Source: Enterococcus rivorum (GTDB lineage: Bacteria > Bacillota > Bacilli > Lactobacillales > Enterococcaceae). Taken from it: a DNA stretch of 64,000 nt. The stretch covers positions 62,001-126,000 of the forward strand of contig NZ_MIEK01000034.1 in NCBI RefSeq assembly GCF_001742285.1, written 5' to 3'. The position numbers were made by a program, and so were the translations under genes. The notes below the pieces were generated by a model that had not been told where the DNA came from, did no database searches, and saw only the letters and a program-made list of their open reading frames with translations. This document shows, one piece after another, positions 48,134 to 58,325 of the stretch. Each line of letters starts with the position of its first letter. Position 1 is the stretch's first letter.

Positions 48134-48142
48134 TGATATAAT
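48134..48142 (+). promoter_or_regulatory. extended -10 promoter of the corA-like gene
   Basis: TGATATAAT is an extended -10 with a perfect TATAAT (48137-48142). No good -35 is seen. Transcription would start near 48149, so the coding start must lie downstream of this. Confidence 0.6.
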
Positions 48143-48179
48143 GAATAAAAGCAACTACTTGTTAAATGAGGTGGAATTT

Positions 48180-49136
48180 TTGATTAAATATTTAGAAATT
48201 AGAAACAACCAATTTACATCGGTTCCAAGTGACACAAAAGAGACTAAATGGTTGATTGTAGAAAAACCAACCAAAGAAGAAGTAAATCAATTAGTCGATA
48301 CATATAATTTACCTGCAGATTTTGTAACAGGGATTTTAGACGATGAAGAAAACTCTCGTTTTGAAGGGATTCATCAAAAAAAATTAGAAGAACCTGCCCT
48401 AATGTTACTACAGTATCCACGATCTAGCGTGAGCCCTAGTGGATATAATCAAATTAACACCTTTCCTTTCGCTTTAGTTTTAACGACTGATGGCAAAATT
48501 ATTACGATTACTAATGAGCCTGTTGAATTTCTTGATAATTTTCTGCTAGATACAGCTTCTGAAATTCAGGAACCTATTCAAGAATCTATGCTTTTACATA
48601 TCGCTTGGAAAATCGCTATCTCTTATAATACTTTTTTAAAAGATTTAATCAAGCAAACAAATCAATTAGAAGGTGAACTCAAGGTTTCTACTGAAAACAA
48701 ACAGCTCTATCAAATGATGGATATTCAAAAAAGTCTTGTTTATTTCGAGTCTGCTTTAACGGCTAATTTGGAGGTTTTAAATACACTTTATAAAGCGGAG
48801 TTATTCCAAAGTCCTGAAATTCACCTTCCCCATTTGCACGATGTTTTAGTGGAAACTAAGCAAGGGCTGACATCTACAGAAATCCAACTAAAACTAGTGG
48901 ATAAAATTAGTGATACTTTTTCAGCAATTGTATCTAACAACTTAAATAATGTTATGAAAATTTTAACCTCTTTAACGATAGTCTTAACTATTCCAACTAT
49001 TATGGGAGGAATCTTTGGAATGAACGTAAAACTTCCCTTTGCTAACCGAGAGGACGCCTTTTTTTGGATTTTCATTTTGACAACGTCTCTTTGTATTTTT
49101 GTGATACGCAGATTAAAAAAACGAAATCTACTTTAA
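48180..49136 (+). CDS. CorA-family magnesium/divalent cation transporter
   Basis: The protein has an N-terminal cytoplasmic domain and two C-terminal membrane helices, with the pore signature GMN in MGGIFGMNVKLPF between them and a basic tail (RRLKKRNLL). It would form a pentameric Mg2+ channel. I chose the TTG at 48180: GAGGTG lies 5-7 nt upstream and the promoter at 48134-48142 starts the RNA after the earlier in-frame ATGs (48090, 48141). Confidence 0.9.
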   Translation: MIKYLEIRNNQFTSVPSDTKETKWLIVEKPTKEEVNQLVDTYNLPADFVTGILDDEENSRFEGIHQKKLEEPALMLLQYPRSSVSPSGYNQINTFPFALVLTTDGKIITITNEPVEFLDNFLLDTASEIQEPIQESMLLHIAWKIAISYNTFLKDLIKQTNQLEGELKVSTENKQLYQMMDIQKSLVYFESALTANLEVLNTLYKAELFQSPEIHLPHLHDVLVETKQGLTSTEIQLKLVDKISDTFSAIVSNNLNNVMKILTSLTIVLTIPTIMGGIFGMNVKLPFANREDAFFWIFILTTSLCIFVIRRLKKRNLL

Positions 49137-49211
49137 ACTTATTTTTAGGTTGATGAATTTTGCAAAAGGAGGTAAACTATTAGATAGTAAAAAAAGAGGA
49201 CGTGGAACACT

Positions 49212-49325
49212 ATGGAAAAAAAGAAAAAAAGTACTTTTTCAAAAGTTACAAAAGTTGTTATCTGGATCATGCTAGTTGCCATCGTAGGTTCGGCATTACT
49301 GACAGTTCTAAGTGTTTTCAGATAA
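49212..49325 (+). CDS. DUF4044-like small membrane protein, 37 aa
   Basis: A very basic N terminus (MEKKKKSTFSKVTKVVIWIM) leads into one membrane helix of about 20 residues (VVIWIMLVAIVGSALLTVL) and ends at once. This is the pattern of DUF4044, short single-pass proteins of lactic bacteria with unknown role. It lies 75 nt after the corA-like gene and is followed by a hairpin. Confidence 0.75.
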   Translation: MEKKKKSTFSKVTKVVIWIMLVAIVGSALLTVLSVFR

Positions 49326-49339
49326 ACCTAGACAAATAA

Positions 49340-49376
49340 AGAGTGAAGCACCTAACCCAGGATTCTGCTTCACTCT
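49340..49376. terminator. hairpin between the DUF4044 gene and recN
   Basis: AGAGTGAAGCA (49340-49350) pairs perfectly with TGCTTCACTCT (49366-49376), 15-nt loop. The flanking T tracts are weak on both strands, so termination efficiency is uncertain. Confidence 0.65.
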
Positions 49377-49430
49377 ATTAATTTGCCTTTTTAGCTTATA
49401 GTTTTATCAAAAATAGCAGCAATACAAATG

Positions 49431-51122
49431 TCATTTATCCTCATTTCCGATTGCCATATTTAATAATTCCTCAGCATGCTGGATTGTTAATTTAGTAATT
49501 TCACTTCCAGCTAGCATCCGTGCAATTTCATTCACTCTTTCTTTCCGATCAAGAATTCTTACAGAGGTTTCGGTTCTATTCCCCACTACTTCCTTTTCAA
49601 TAAAATATTGATAATCCGCAACAGCTGCAACCTGAGGTAAATGAGTGATACACAATACTTGAGAGTCTTCAGAAATTTGATAAATCTTGTCTGCGATGGC
49701 TTGTGCTACACGCCCACTCACACCCGTGTCTACTTCATCAAAAACAATACTGGTAATCCCTTGTGATTTTGAAAAAATTGTTTTTAAAGCTAACATAACT
49801 CGAGATAGCTCCCCACCAGAAGCAACTTTAACTAACGGCTTCAATGGTTCACCAGGATTCGTTGTGATGTAAAACTCTACTTGGTCTAAACCAAATTCAG
49901 TCATTTGTTCTTCTAAATTTTCAGTAAAATGAACTTCGAACTCAGTCCGTTCCATGTATAGCTCTTTGAGTTCTTTCAAAATATTTTTTTCAAGCTTTTT
50001 GGCGACAGCTTTTCTACTATTTCTTAATTTCAATCCTTGCTGAATCAGCTGGGCTTTTTTTTCTTTTAATAAAAACTCTAGCTTCCCTGATTTTCCTTCT
50101 AAAAAGTCTGCATCTGCCAGTTCACGGGTTATTTCTTCATAATATTCAAGAATACTTTCGATAGATTCCCCGTATTTACGCTTCATTTGACGAATTATTT
50201 CTAGGCGACTTTCCACTTCATTTAAACGATTTTCATCCAATTCCAAACTATCAATGTGTCTTGACAAGTCCCCACTTGCTTCTTGCAAAAGATAATAACT
50301 GTTTTGAACAGTTTCAGAGATTGCTTTGTATTCAGCATCTAAAGACTCTATTGATAACAATTCATTCATTGCATAACCGATTTTGTCTAAACTATTATCT
50401 GATTCGCCATTTATGGCCTCATAACTTGTTGTCAGTGCATCAGCTATTTTCTGGTAATTACTAAGTTTATTACGTTCTTCTAGTAATATTTTTTCTTCAT
50501 TCGGCACTAATTTCGCCGAGGAAATCTCATCTTGTTGAAATTGTAACATATCCATTCGCTGAGCAAATTCTTTTTCATTTTTTTGTCGATCCCTAACTTT
50601 TTTTTCTAACAAGCGATACTCTTTATACAAAACCTCATATTGCTTTTTTACTCTAGACAATTCTTTTCCGCCAAAATCATCTAACATTCCTAAATGTTTT
50701 TCACTCTGCATTAGTTCTTGATGTTCATTTTGTCCATGAATATCTACTAAATACTCTCCGATTTTCCTCAAATTGGCTATATTAACAATTCGCCCATTTA
50801 CTCGACAAACATTTTTTCCAGAAACTGAAATATCTCTTTGAATAATTAGTGATTCATCATCTAGTTCAATACCGAGTTCTGCTAGAAGTGTGCTTAACTC
50901 TTTATTTTTCGGCATTGTAAAAAGTCCCTCAAGTGTACATTTTGAAGCACCTTGTCGAATATAATCACTGGATCCTCTTCCACCTGTCAACAATCCCATC
51001 GCATCAATTATAATGGACTTACCTGCACCTGTTTCACCTGTTAATACGGTCATTCCTAAATGGAATTCTAAATGTAAAGAGGATATAATCGCAAAATTTT
51101 CTACTGAAAGTTCTTGCAGCAT
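49431..51122 (-). CDS. recN: DNA repair protein RecN
   Basis: The 563-residue SMC-like ATPase has Walker A TVLTGETGAGKSIIIDAMG at residues 25-43, a coiled-coil centre (about 150-370), the ABC signature VKVASGGELSRVMLALKTIF and Walker B SIVFDEVDTGVSGRVAQAIA. It acts at double-strand breaks. ATG with TGAGGTGA upstream. It follows argR by 19 nt, the common Firmicutes order. Confidence 0.97.
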   Translation of the reverse strand: MLQELSVENFAIISSLHLEFHLGMTVLTGETGAGKSIIIDAMGLLTGGRGSSDYIRQGASKCTLEGLFTMPKNKELSTLLAELGIELDDESLIIQRDISVSGKNVCRVNGRIVNIANLRKIGEYLVDIHGQNEHQELMQSEKHLGMLDDFGGKELSRVKKQYEVLYKEYRLLEKKVRDRQKNEKEFAQRMDMLQFQQDEISSAKLVPNEEKILLEERNKLSNYQKIADALTTSYEAINGESDNSLDKIGYAMNELLSIESLDAEYKAISETVQNSYYLLQEASGDLSRHIDSLELDENRLNEVESRLEIIRQMKRKYGESIESILEYYEEITRELADADFLEGKSGKLEFLLKEKKAQLIQQGLKLRNSRKAVAKKLEKNILKELKELYMERTEFEVHFTENLEEQMTEFGLDQVEFYITTNPGEPLKPLVKVASGGELSRVMLALKTIFSKSQGITSIVFDEVDTGVSGRVAQAIADKIYQISEDSQVLCITHLPQVAAVADYQYFIEKEVVGNRTETSVRILDRKERVNEIARMLAGSEITKLTIQHAEELLNMAIGNEDK

Positions 51123-51141
51123 GTTTTATTCACCTCAATCT

Positions 51142-51591
51142 CTATAGGTATTTATAGAACTCTTTTTCCAACAGCTCTGCATCTTTTTCAGTGCGTGCAA
51201 TCATTAAAATACTATCATCATCATTAATGGTCGCAAATAAAGCATCTTTATATTTCTTCTCTATTAAGTTTGCTGAAGCAGCAGCATTCCCTGGTATAGT
51301 ACGCAAAATAACATACTTTTCCATTTGGTCTACGGAAACAAAAGCATCTTTTAATAATTTCTCTAACTTTGCGTTAGTATTTTCTTTAGTTTCTGCTGGA
51401 ACACTGTACCGATATCCCCCATCAGTAGAAGGTACTTTTATCAACTTCATTTCTTTAATATCACGAGAAATCGTAGCCTGAGTCACAGTTACACCTTTCT
51501 CCTCTAAAAAAAGGACAAAATCTTCTTGCTTTTGAATATTTTTATCTGCAAGCAATCGAGTAATTAATCGATGGCGATCTTTTTTTCGCAT
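51142..51591 (-). CDS. argR: arginine repressor ArgR/AhrC
   Basis: The N-terminal winged helix (MRKKDRHRLITRLLADKNIQ; VTQATISRDIKEMKLIKVPS) is followed by the hexamerisation and arginine-binding domain with GNAAASANLIEKKYKDALFA and ATINDDDSILMIARTEKDAE. It controls arginine synthesis and catabolism. ATG at 51591 has AAGGAG 9 nt upstream; the longer frame includes that site. Confidence 0.95.
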   Translation of the reverse strand: MRKKDRHRLITRLLADKNIQKQEDFVLFLEEKGVTVTQATISRDIKEMKLIKVPSTDGGYRYSVPAETKENTNAKLEKLLKDAFVSVDQMEKYVILRTIPGNAAASANLIEKKYKDALFATINDDDSILMIARTEKDAELLEKEFYKYL

Positions 51592-51661
51592 ATTTCTCTT
51601 CTCCTTCATAGAATTCATCTTCAATTCATCATAGCGTATTTTTATACATTTTTAAAGCAAA

Positions 51662-51698
51662 AAATAAGGCTGAGACAAAACGTCTTTGTCAGCCTTTT
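51662..51698 (-). terminator. hairpin between tlyA and argR
   Basis: On the minus strand AAGGCTGACAAA pairs with TTTGTCTCAGCCTT (one mismatch), then ATTTTTTG follows. The core GGCTGAGACAAAA is a common intergenic hairpin in this group. Confidence 0.7.
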
Positions 51699-51730
51699 AA
51701 GTATAGAAGCCTTTTTTTATAGAGTAAAGA

Positions 51731-51771
51731 CGACATGCACTTATCTTACATTAAAGTGCATAGTCGTTATC
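51731..51771 (-). terminator. inverted repeat downstream of tlyA
   Basis: On the minus strand ACGACTATGCACTT pairs with AAGTGCATGTCGT (one mismatch, about 10-nt loop), then CTTTACTC. It probably ends the folD-to-tlyA transcript together with the next hairpin. Confidence 0.55.
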
Positions 51772-51795
51772 TCTATCTTTTGTTTTAAACATGGA

Positions 51796-52617
51796 TTATT
51801 TTTGAGAAATTAATTTTTGATGAGCACTTCCCACCACTTGACTTGTGTCTATCGTTGATTTGATCTTTCCTAATCCATCTGTAGAAACCAAATAAGCTAA
51901 AAATTCAATGTTTCCTTCACCACCAGTAATCGGTGAATAATCTAATCCTTTAACATCATAACCTTGAGCAGTAGCAAAAGCTAAAACATCGTCTAAAACC
52001 ATTTTGTGGATTTCAGGATCACGAATAATTCCTTTCTTTCCAACAAATTCTTTTCCCGCTTCAAATTGTGGCTTGATTAACGCAACCACCTCACCAGAAG
52101 ATTTCAGGATAGTATGCAGCGTCGGTAAGATTAGTTTCAACGAAATGAAAGAGACATCAATCGTTGCAATATCAGGTATTCCTTCTTTAAAGTCTTCTGG
52201 TTTACTATAGCGAAAATTCTCCCGTTCCATCACAACCACTCGCTCATCTTGGCGAATTTTCCAAGCGAGTTGATTGTAACCAACATCTAGTGCATAGCTT
52301 AAACGAGCCCCATTTTGCAATGCTACATCTGTAAATCCCCCAGTTGATGCGCCAATATCTAGCATTGTTTTCCCTTCGACGTTTACCGAAAAAACGCTTA
52401 AAGCTTTTTCCAACTTTAGTCCACCTCTGGAAACGTAGGCTAACGACTGTCCTTTCACCTGTAATACTGTTTCTAAAGGAATTTTTTCACCTGGCTTGTC
52501 AAAACGTTCATTTTTATCATCATAAACTAAACCAGCCATGACAGCTCTTTTCGCTTTTTCTCTTGTTTCAAATAGTCCTTGATTAAACGCAATTACATCC
52601 ACGCGCTCTTTTTTCAT
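51796..52617 (-). CDS. tlyA: TlyA-family rRNA 2'-O-methyltransferase
   Basis: The 273-residue protein has an N-terminal S4 domain (MKKERVDVIAFNQGLFETRE) and an FtsJ-like methyltransferase domain with the SAM motif MLDIGASTGGFTDVALQNGA and the catalytic Lys-Asp-Lys-Glu pattern (DISVSFI-like ATIDVSFISL; ALIKPQFEAG). TlyA methylates 16S and 23S rRNA; the old hemolysin name is misleading. It follows ispA by 13 nt. Confidence 0.94.
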   Translation of the reverse strand: MKKERVDVIAFNQGLFETREKAKRAVMAGLVYDDKNERFDKPGEKIPLETVLQVKGQSLAYVSRGGLKLEKALSVFSVNVEGKTMLDIGASTGGFTDVALQNGARLSYALDVGYNQLAWKIRQDERVVVMERENFRYSKPEDFKEGIPDIATIDVSFISLKLILPTLHTILKSSGEVVALIKPQFEAGKEFVGKKGIIRDPEIHKMVLDDVLAFATAQGYDVKGLDYSPITGGEGNIEFLAYLVSTDGLGKIKSTIDTSQVVGSAHQKLISQK

Positions 52618-52630
52618 AAGTGCCTTCTTT

Positions 52631-53521
52631 CTATGATAAGCGCAGCTGCGCTAATATATCATTTAATAAATGCGGTTGAAAATCAGTCGTATTCTCAACA
52701 ATTTCTTCCAATACTTTATTCCCTAAAGTCAGTTGTTTAGCGAGCGCTTCTTTTGCTCCCTCAACTCCTAAAATGCCTGGATAAGTGCTTTTATTCAGAG
52801 CCTCATCTCTTCCCACATTTTTGCCTAGTTCTGCTTGCGAGCTAGTTACATCCAGTAAATCATCACGAATCTGAAAAGCAAGACCTAAATGATAAGCATA
52901 ATTCCCTAACAAAGTGATTACTTCTGAAGGTTGATTAGCTAAAATCCCTCCTGCTAACAATGCAAACTCAATTAAAGCACCTGTTTTTTGTTCATGAACA
53001 CTTGCTAATTCCTCTAAAGAAAGTTTCTTTTCTTCGCCTTGTAAATCTCCTGCTTGTCCGGAAACCATTCCTTCTGTTCCAGAAGCTTTACTTAGCAACT
53101 GCATTAAAAGAATTTTTTCGTTTGAATCGATTCTACTTAGTGCAACTTGTTGAAAAGCAGCTGTCAAAAGACCGTCTCCCGCTAAGATAGCGTGTGCTTC
53201 ACCATAAACTTTATGATTTGTTGGCTTGCCTCGACGTAAATCATCATCGTCCATTGCAGGTAAATCATCGTGAATCAAAGAATACGTATGGATCATCTCT
53301 AAAGCTGAAGCAATCTGGTAACAGCCAATTTCAAGAGCCTTATTAAACGAGACTACTGTCGCCAATACTAACACTGGTCGCAGACGCTTGCCGCCCGCTT
53401 GGATTGAGTAGAGCATCGATTCTTTTAACCGTTGATTTGTTGTATGTTTTTTTATAAACTCTTCCATCTCTTTTTCAATAAGAGGAAGTTGTTGCTTGCG
53501 AAAGTGAGTTAACTCTTTCAT
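52631..53521 (-). CDS. ispA: polyprenyl (farnesyl) diphosphate synthase
   Basis: The 296-residue prenyltransferase has the first aspartate-rich motif LIHDDLPAMDDDDLRRGKPT and the second, QIRDDLLDVTSS, plus SIQAGGKRLRP. It condenses isopentenyl units to farnesyl diphosphate for undecaprenyl phosphate and quinones. ATG at 53521 with GAGGAGG close upstream; its start overlaps the xseB stop (TGATG). Confidence 0.94.
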   Translation of the reverse strand: MKELTHFRKQQLPLIEKEMEEFIKKHTTNQRLKESMLYSIQAGGKRLRPVLVLATVVSFNKALEIGCYQIASALEMIHTYSLIHDDLPAMDDDDLRRGKPTNHKVYGEAHAILAGDGLLTAAFQQVALSRIDSNEKILLMQLLSKASGTEGMVSGQAGDLQGEEKKLSLEELASVHEQKTGALIEFALLAGGILANQPSEVITLLGNYAYHLGLAFQIRDDLLDVTSSQAELGKNVGRDEALNKSTYPGILGVEGAKEALAKQLTLGNKVLEEIVENTTDFQPHLLNDILAQLRLS

Positions 53522-53760
53522 CAAGCCTCCTCGCTTTCTTCAAACGGAACTTCTTCATTGTTTTCGGTCATCATTTTCGTTAAAGTCTTTTCAGCTTTTT
53601 CTAATGTGTCTTGGCACTGTTTGCTTAAAGCTACGCCTTCTTGAAAAGCGACTAAAGCTTCTTCTAAAGGAACATCGCCACGTTCTAAACGCTGAACGAT
53701 TCCTTCTAACTCGTTTAACGATTCCTCAAAGGTTTTCTCCACTTCTTTTGCTTTTGCCAT
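53521..53760 (-). CDS. xseB: exonuclease VII small subunit
   Basis: The 79-residue helical protein has the XseB pattern [20 protein letters not shown] and [20 protein letters not shown], with an acidic tail. It binds XseA. It lies 19 nt after xseA and overlaps ispA. Confidence 0.96.
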   Translation of the reverse strand: MAKAKEVEKTFEESLNELEGIVQRLERGDVPLEEALVAFQEGVALSKQCQDTLEKAEKTLTKMMTENNEEVPFEESEEA

Positions 53761-53779
53761 GATTACTATTCCTCTCTAT

Positions 53780-55135
53780 TTAACCATCAATTGCTGATTG
53801 TTTTACTTTTGTTATTTCATTTACTGTTGCCTTTACAAATCCGTCTGCATAATGGACTTGAATCAATTCATCCGGTTGCAGTTCTTCCACCGATTTTACA
53901 ATTTGCTCTTCTTTCGTCGTGTAACTATATCCACGTCCCATAATTTTTAAAGGACTTAATAAATCTAATTGTTGCACAACTGACGTGAATTGTTTCTCTT
54001 TATCCTTCATATATCGATTCATATTATCTTTCATACTCTTATCTATAAACAGCCATTGTTGTTGGGCTTCTCTTAACTTCCCGACAGGAGATTGTTGTTG
54101 AAATTGAGCGATAATCTGCTGCGCGAGCCTTTGCTTTTGATGAAAAATATTTTCTGTTGACTGAATCAATCGCTGAGTCACCCGATCCAATTTAATCGAT
54201 TGTCCTTCATATAAGCGGTTTGGCTGATTAAATACATAGGAATCTTTTAATCGTTTAAAGCGCTCATTTTTTTGTTGAAGTAAATTTAAAAAGCTTTGTT
54301 CTAAACGACTCTGGCGATCTTTTATCTTTAAAAGCTCTTCATTTAAAACAGGAACAGCTAATTCAGCAGCTGCAGTTGGCGTTGCTGCTCGCACGTCTGC
54401 AACCATATCAGCAATCGTTACATCTGTTTCATGACCTACTGAAGAAATAATTGGTGTTTTTGCATGATAGATGACCCTGGCAACACTTTCTTCATTAAAC
54501 GGCCAAAGATCTTCAATCGATCCGCCACCTCTTCCAATAATCATTGTATCAAAATTACCAAGTTCTTCAACTTTATCAATATTTTTTACAATATCTGCTG
54601 CAGCTTTATCTCCTTGAACGAGAGTTGGAAATAAGACAAGTTGGGCAATAGGATATCGTCTTTTTACAGTTGTAATAATGTCTCGAATGACAGCGCCGCT
54701 TGGACTAGTGATAACGGCAATTCTTTTTGGATAACGAGGCAAGATTTTTTTAGGTCCTTCAAAAAGACCTTCTTTACCTAACTTCTCTCTTAACTCTGCT
54801 AAAGCTTGGTATAATGCACCGACACCGTCTGGTTCCATGTGCTCTACATAAATTTGATAAGATCCCCCATTCTCATAAAGAGAGACTCTTCCTACTAAAA
54901 GAACTTTCATTCCTTCTTTTGGTTGGAATTTAAGCTTTTGGAAAGCAGACTTAAACATAATCGCAGAAATTTTTGCCCCCTCATCTTTTAGGCTAAAATA
55001 TTGGTGGGCATTTGCTCGCAAACGAAAATTAGAAATTTCGCCAGTCAAATAGACTCTTTCCAAGTATGGATCTACATCAAATTTACGTTTTAAGTATCTT
55101 GTTAAAGCCGTTACTGTTAAATACTGCTCTGCCAT
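53780..55135 (-). CDS. xseA: exonuclease VII large subunit
   Basis: The 451-residue protein has an N-terminal OB fold (LTVTALTRYLKRKFDVDPYL; VYLTGEISNFR), the catalytic domain (IAVITSPSGAVIRDIITTVK; MIIGRGGGSIEDLWPFNEES; ISSVGHETDVTIADMVADVR; TPTAAAEL) and a coiled-coil arm with a C-terminal domain GRGYSYTTKEEQIVKSV. It degrades single-stranded DNA. Confidence 0.97.
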   Translation of the reverse strand: MAEQYLTVTALTRYLKRKFDVDPYLERVYLTGEISNFRLRANAHQYFSLKDEGAKISAIMFKSAFQKLKFQPKEGMKVLLVGRVSLYENGGSYQIYVEHMEPDGVGALYQALAELREKLGKEGLFEGPKKILPRYPKRIAVITSPSGAVIRDIITTVKRRYPIAQLVLFPTLVQGDKAAADIVKNIDKVEELGNFDTMIIGRGGGSIEDLWPFNEESVARVIYHAKTPIISSVGHETDVTIADMVADVRAATPTAAAELAVPVLNEELLKIKDRQSRLEQSFLNLLQQKNERFKRLKDSYVFNQPNRLYEGQSIKLDRVTQRLIQSTENIFHQKQRLAQQIIAQFQQQSPVGKLREAQQQWLFIDKSMKDNMNRYMKDKEKQFTSVVQQLDLLSPLKIMGRGYSYTTKEEQIVKSVEELQPDELIQVHYADGFVKATVNEITKVKQSAIDG

Positions 55136-55144
55136 TTTTTCACC

Positions 55145-55990
55145 TTACTTTTGTTTTTTTGCCGCTTGGACGGTTTGATACATTAACATAGTAATCGTCA
55201 TCGGACCGACACCTTTAGGAACAGGGGTAATGTAGCTTGCCAGTTCAGACACTTCGTCAAATTTCACATCTCCAATTAATTTCCCGTTTTCATCATGATT
55301 CATTCCCACATCAATCACTACTGCACCTGGCTTAACAAATTCTTTTGTAACAAAGTGACCACGACCAATTGCTACAACCAAAATATCCGCTTCTTTTGCT
55401 ACTGCTTCTAAATTCTTTGTTTTCGAATGAGCAATTGTGACCGTCGCATTTTCCATTAATAATAACTGAGACATAGGTTTCCCGACAATGTTACTTCTTC
55501 CAATAACGACAGCATTTTTCCCCTCTAAATCGACATCATACGCTTCAAACATTTTCATTATCCCATAAGGCGTACAAGGAATCATCGTTGGTTCATTAAT
55601 AAATAAACGCCCTAGGTTCATTGGATGAAAACCATCCACATCTTTTTCAGGATCAATTGCTAAAAGAATTTTCTCTTCATCTATATGTTTCGGTAAAGGT
55701 AACTGAACAAGAATACCGTGGAATTGGTCGTCTTTATTGTATTTTCCAATTAGCGTTAACAATTCAGCTTCATTGATTGTTTCAGCTACATGCTCTATTT
55801 TTGAATGAATACCTATTTTTCCCGCAGCGATATTTTTATTTTTCACATATGTTTTGCTTGCCGGATTATCTCCTACAAGAATTACAACCAAACCTGGTTT
55901 AATTCCTGATTTTGCTAATTCATTCACTTCTACCTTTAATTCAGACTGCATTTTATCTGCCAGTTCGCGACCATTAATCAATTCTCCCAT
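55145..55990 (-). CDS. folD: methylenetetrahydrofolate dehydrogenase/cyclohydrolase
   Basis: The 281-residue bifunctional enzyme has [20 protein letters not shown] with the catalytic Tyr and Lys, [18 protein letters not shown], the NADP-site motif [20 protein letters not shown] and [12 protein letters not shown] at the end. It interconverts one-carbon folates. It starts the folD-xseA-xseB-ispA-tlyA run. Confidence 0.97.
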   Translation of the reverse strand: MGELINGRELADKMQSELKVEVNELAKSGIKPGLVVILVGDNPASKTYVKNKNIAAGKIGIHSKIEHVAETINEAELLTLIGKYNKDDQFHGILVQLPLPKHIDEEKILLAIDPEKDVDGFHPMNLGRLFINEPTMIPCTPYGIMKMFEAYDVDLEGKNAVVIGRSNIVGKPMSQLLLMENATVTIAHSKTKNLEAVAKEADILVVAIGRGHFVTKEFVKPGAVVIDVGMNHDENGKLIGDVKFDEVSELASYITPVPKGVGPMTITMLMYQTVQAAKKQK

Positions 55991-56121
55991 GTGCTACTCC
56001 TTATAATCTATAATTATTTACTCATTGCTTTTTCAATGCTTTTATTCTAGCACATATTCTTAGCTCTTAAAACCGTATATAGTTATAAAACAATAAATAT
56101 CAAAACTTGCTACTTTTATGT

Positions 56122-56148
56122 AAAAAAAACTGGAGAATACTCTCCAGT
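56122..56148 (-). terminator. terminator of the ptsH-ptsI operon
   Basis: ACTGGAGA (56129-56136) and TCTCCAGT (56141-56148) form an 8-bp perfect stem with a 4-nt loop. On the minus strand it is followed by a T run of eight. Confidence 0.85.
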
Positions 56149-56161
56149 TTCATTGAAATAC

Positions 56162-57889
56162 TTATTTAGTATATTCTTCTACTAATGCCACAACTTCTTC
56201 CATTGTATCACACTCATTTAAAGCACGATCTGCAAGTTCAGTCATTTTTTTAGTATCTAGATTTTTCATTAAGCTACGTGTTTTAAGAATAGATGTTGCA
56301 CTCATTGAGAACTCATCTAAGCCCATTCCTACTAATAATGGAACAGCTGTTTGATCTCCAGCCATTTCTCCACACATTCCAGCCCATTTACCTTCAGCGT
56401 GAGCTGCATCAATAACGTTTTTAATCAAACGTAGGATTGATGGGTTATAAGGTTGGTAAAGGTAAGAAACACGTTCGTTCATACGGTCAGCGGCCATTGT
56501 GTATTGAATCAAATCATTTGTTCCAACACTGAAGAAATCAACTTCTTTAGCAAATTTATCAGCAATAACTGCCGCAGCAGGTATTTCAATCATGATTCCG
56601 ACTTGAATTGAGTCAGAAACTTTTATACCTTCACTTACTAATTTTTGTTTCTCTTCATCAAAGACTTTTTTCGCTGCTCTAAATTCTTTTAGAGTCGCAA
56701 CCATTGGGAACATAATACGTAAATTCCCATGAACAGATGCACGTAACAAGGCACGCATTTGCGTACGGAACATGTCATCTCCTTGTTCAGACAAACTAAT
56801 ACGTAAAGCACGGTAACCTAAGAATGGGTTCATTTCATGAGGTAGTTGAAGATATGGCAATTCTTTATCTCCACCTATATCCATCGTACGAACAACTACA
56901 GGTTTTCCGTCCATTCCTTCAAGAACTGCTTTATAAGCTACATATTGATCATCTTCTGTTGGAAAATCTGGAGAATCCATATATAAGAACTCTGTCCGAT
57001 ATAATCCAACTGCTTCACCACCATTATTGTGCACACCTTCTAAATCTTTAGGCGTTCCAATATTAGCAGCTAATTCAAAATGCTTGCCATCGGCTGTTTC
57101 TGTTTTAGCATTTTTTAATTTTTCCCACTCTGCTTTTAGATCAGCATACGCTTTTCCTTTAGCTTCAAAATCAGCTTTTTCAGCATCAGTTGGGTGTAAA
57201 ATAACATCTCCATCAATACCATTAACTGCTAAAATGTCGCCAGCTTTTACTTTAGAAGTAATTTCCATTGTTCCTACAATTGCAGGAATTTCTAAAGAGC
57301 GAGCCATAATCGCAGAATGAGAAGTGCGTCCACCAATATCCGTAACAAAAGCTTTAACAAAGTTACGGTCTAACTGAGCCGTATCACTTGGTGTTAAATC
57401 ATGGGCAACCACGATTACTTCTTCGTTAATCATAGATGGATTTGGAAGTGTTACACCTAATAGATGTGACAATACACGCTTAGCAACGTCACGAATATCT
57501 GCAGCACGTTCTTGCATGTATGCATTGTCGTCCATTGCTTCAAACATTCCAACGTACATATCCGTTACTTCTTTAAGCGCTGACTCAGCGTTTACTTTGT
57601 TATCTTCAATATTTTGTTTAATTTGGCCAATCATTTCTGGATCAGCTAATACCATTAAATGTGCATCAAATACTTGTGCTTCTGATTCACCAAGGCTTTG
57701 TGCTGCTTTTTCCCGAATTGCTTGCAACTCTCCAGTAGATTTCGCTAAAGCACTATCTAAACGACTCGCTTCAGCTTGAGTATCTTCTACTGTAATTTTG
57801 TTGAAAGATAAGTCCGGTTGAACTAGCAGGTAAGCTTTAGCAATAGCAACACCATCACTTGCGGCAATCCCTTTTAGCATTTCAGACAT
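56162..57889 (-). CDS. ptsI: PTS enzyme I
   Basis: The 575-residue phosphotransferase has the phosphohistidine at position 191 in [20 protein letters not shown], the HPr-binding helical domain before it, and the PEP-binding barrel ([51 protein letters not shown]). It transfers phosphate from PEP to HPr. It shares one base with the ptsH stop (TAATG). Confidence 0.97.
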   Translation of the reverse strand: MSEMLKGIAASDGVAIAKAYLLVQPDLSFNKITVEDTQAEASRLDSALAKSTGELQAIREKAAQSLGESEAQVFDAHLMVLADPEMIGQIKQNIEDNKVNAESALKEVTDMYVGMFEAMDDNAYMQERAADIRDVAKRVLSHLLGVTLPNPSMINEEVIVVAHDLTPSDTAQLDRNFVKAFVTDIGGRTSHSAIMARSLEIPAIVGTMEITSKVKAGDILAVNGIDGDVILHPTDAEKADFEAKGKAYADLKAEWEKLKNAKTETADGKHFELAANIGTPKDLEGVHNNGGEAVGLYRTEFLYMDSPDFPTEDDQYVAYKAVLEGMDGKPVVVRTMDIGGDKELPYLQLPHEMNPFLGYRALRISLSEQGDDMFRTQMRALLRASVHGNLRIMFPMVATLKEFRAAKKVFDEEKQKLVSEGIKVSDSIQVGIMIEIPAAAVIADKFAKEVDFFSVGTNDLIQYTMAADRMNERVSYLYQPYNPSILRLIKNVIDAAHAEGKWAGMCGEMAGDQTAVPLLVGMGLDEFSMSATSILKTRSLMKNLDTKKMTELADRALNECDTMEEVVALVEEYTK

Positions 57890-58155
57890 TATTCAGACAA
57901 TCCTTCTTTTTTCATTGTATCAACAATTGCAGCAATTGCATCTGCTTCGTCAGCACCTTCAACAGTAATTGTTACGTCAGAACCTTGACCAACACCAAGA
58001 GACATAACGCCCATGATTGATTTAAGGTTTACAGATTTGCCTTTGTACTCTAAATTAATATCAGAGTTAAATTTGCTTGCAGTTTGTACTAATAATGTAG
58101 CTGGACGTGCGTGAATTCCTGTTTCTGCTACAATGTGAAAGTCTTTCTTTTCCAT
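57889..58155 (-). CDS. ptsH: phosphocarrier protein HPr
   Basis: The 88-residue protein has His 15 in [17 protein letters not shown], phosphorylated by enzyme I, and Ser 46 in [17 protein letters not shown], the HPr kinase target for CcpA-mediated repression. It serves all PTS permeases of the cell. A promoter lies at 58213-58241. Confidence 0.98.
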   Translation of the reverse strand: MEKKDFHIVAETGIHARPATLLVQTASKFNSDINLEYKGKSVNLKSIMGVMSLGVGQGSDVTITVEGADEADAIAAIVDTMKKEGLSE

Positions 58156-58212
58156 ATAAATCGGTCTCCTTCATAAGTGAAATAATTTTTATGTTAGGGT
58201 TTTCCTTTTCAT

Positions 58213-58241
58213 GTATTATTGATAAAAAACAGCAATCACAA
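58213..58241 (-). promoter_or_regulatory. promoter of ptsH-ptsI
   Basis: On the minus strand TTGTGA (58236-58241), a 17-nt spacer and TAATAC (58213-58218) lie about 60 nt before the ptsH start. Confidence 0.6.
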
Positions 58242-58267
58242 AAAGACCCTTTCAGTTTTTAAGGTTA
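58242..58267 (-). terminator. weak hairpin upstream of ptsH
   Basis: On the minus strand ACCTT pairs with AAGGGT over a 9-nt loop, then CTTTTTG. It may end the 58326 gene; the stem is short. Confidence 0.35.
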
Positions 58268-58325
58268 CCATTTTTTTCGCTGATATACAACACTTTTCCA
58301 CTATTTTATGTCTGATTGTCTTCTA

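Noticed and set aside
48090-48179. Longer corA-like protein starting at 48090
   Set aside because: The extended -10 at 48134-48142 would place transcription start after those codons, and the ribosome binding site fits the TTG at 48180.
49165-49211. Strong AAAGGAGG-like site before the DUF4044 gene suggesting another small gene
   Set aside because: No ATG, GTG or TTG at the right distance opens a frame of useful length.
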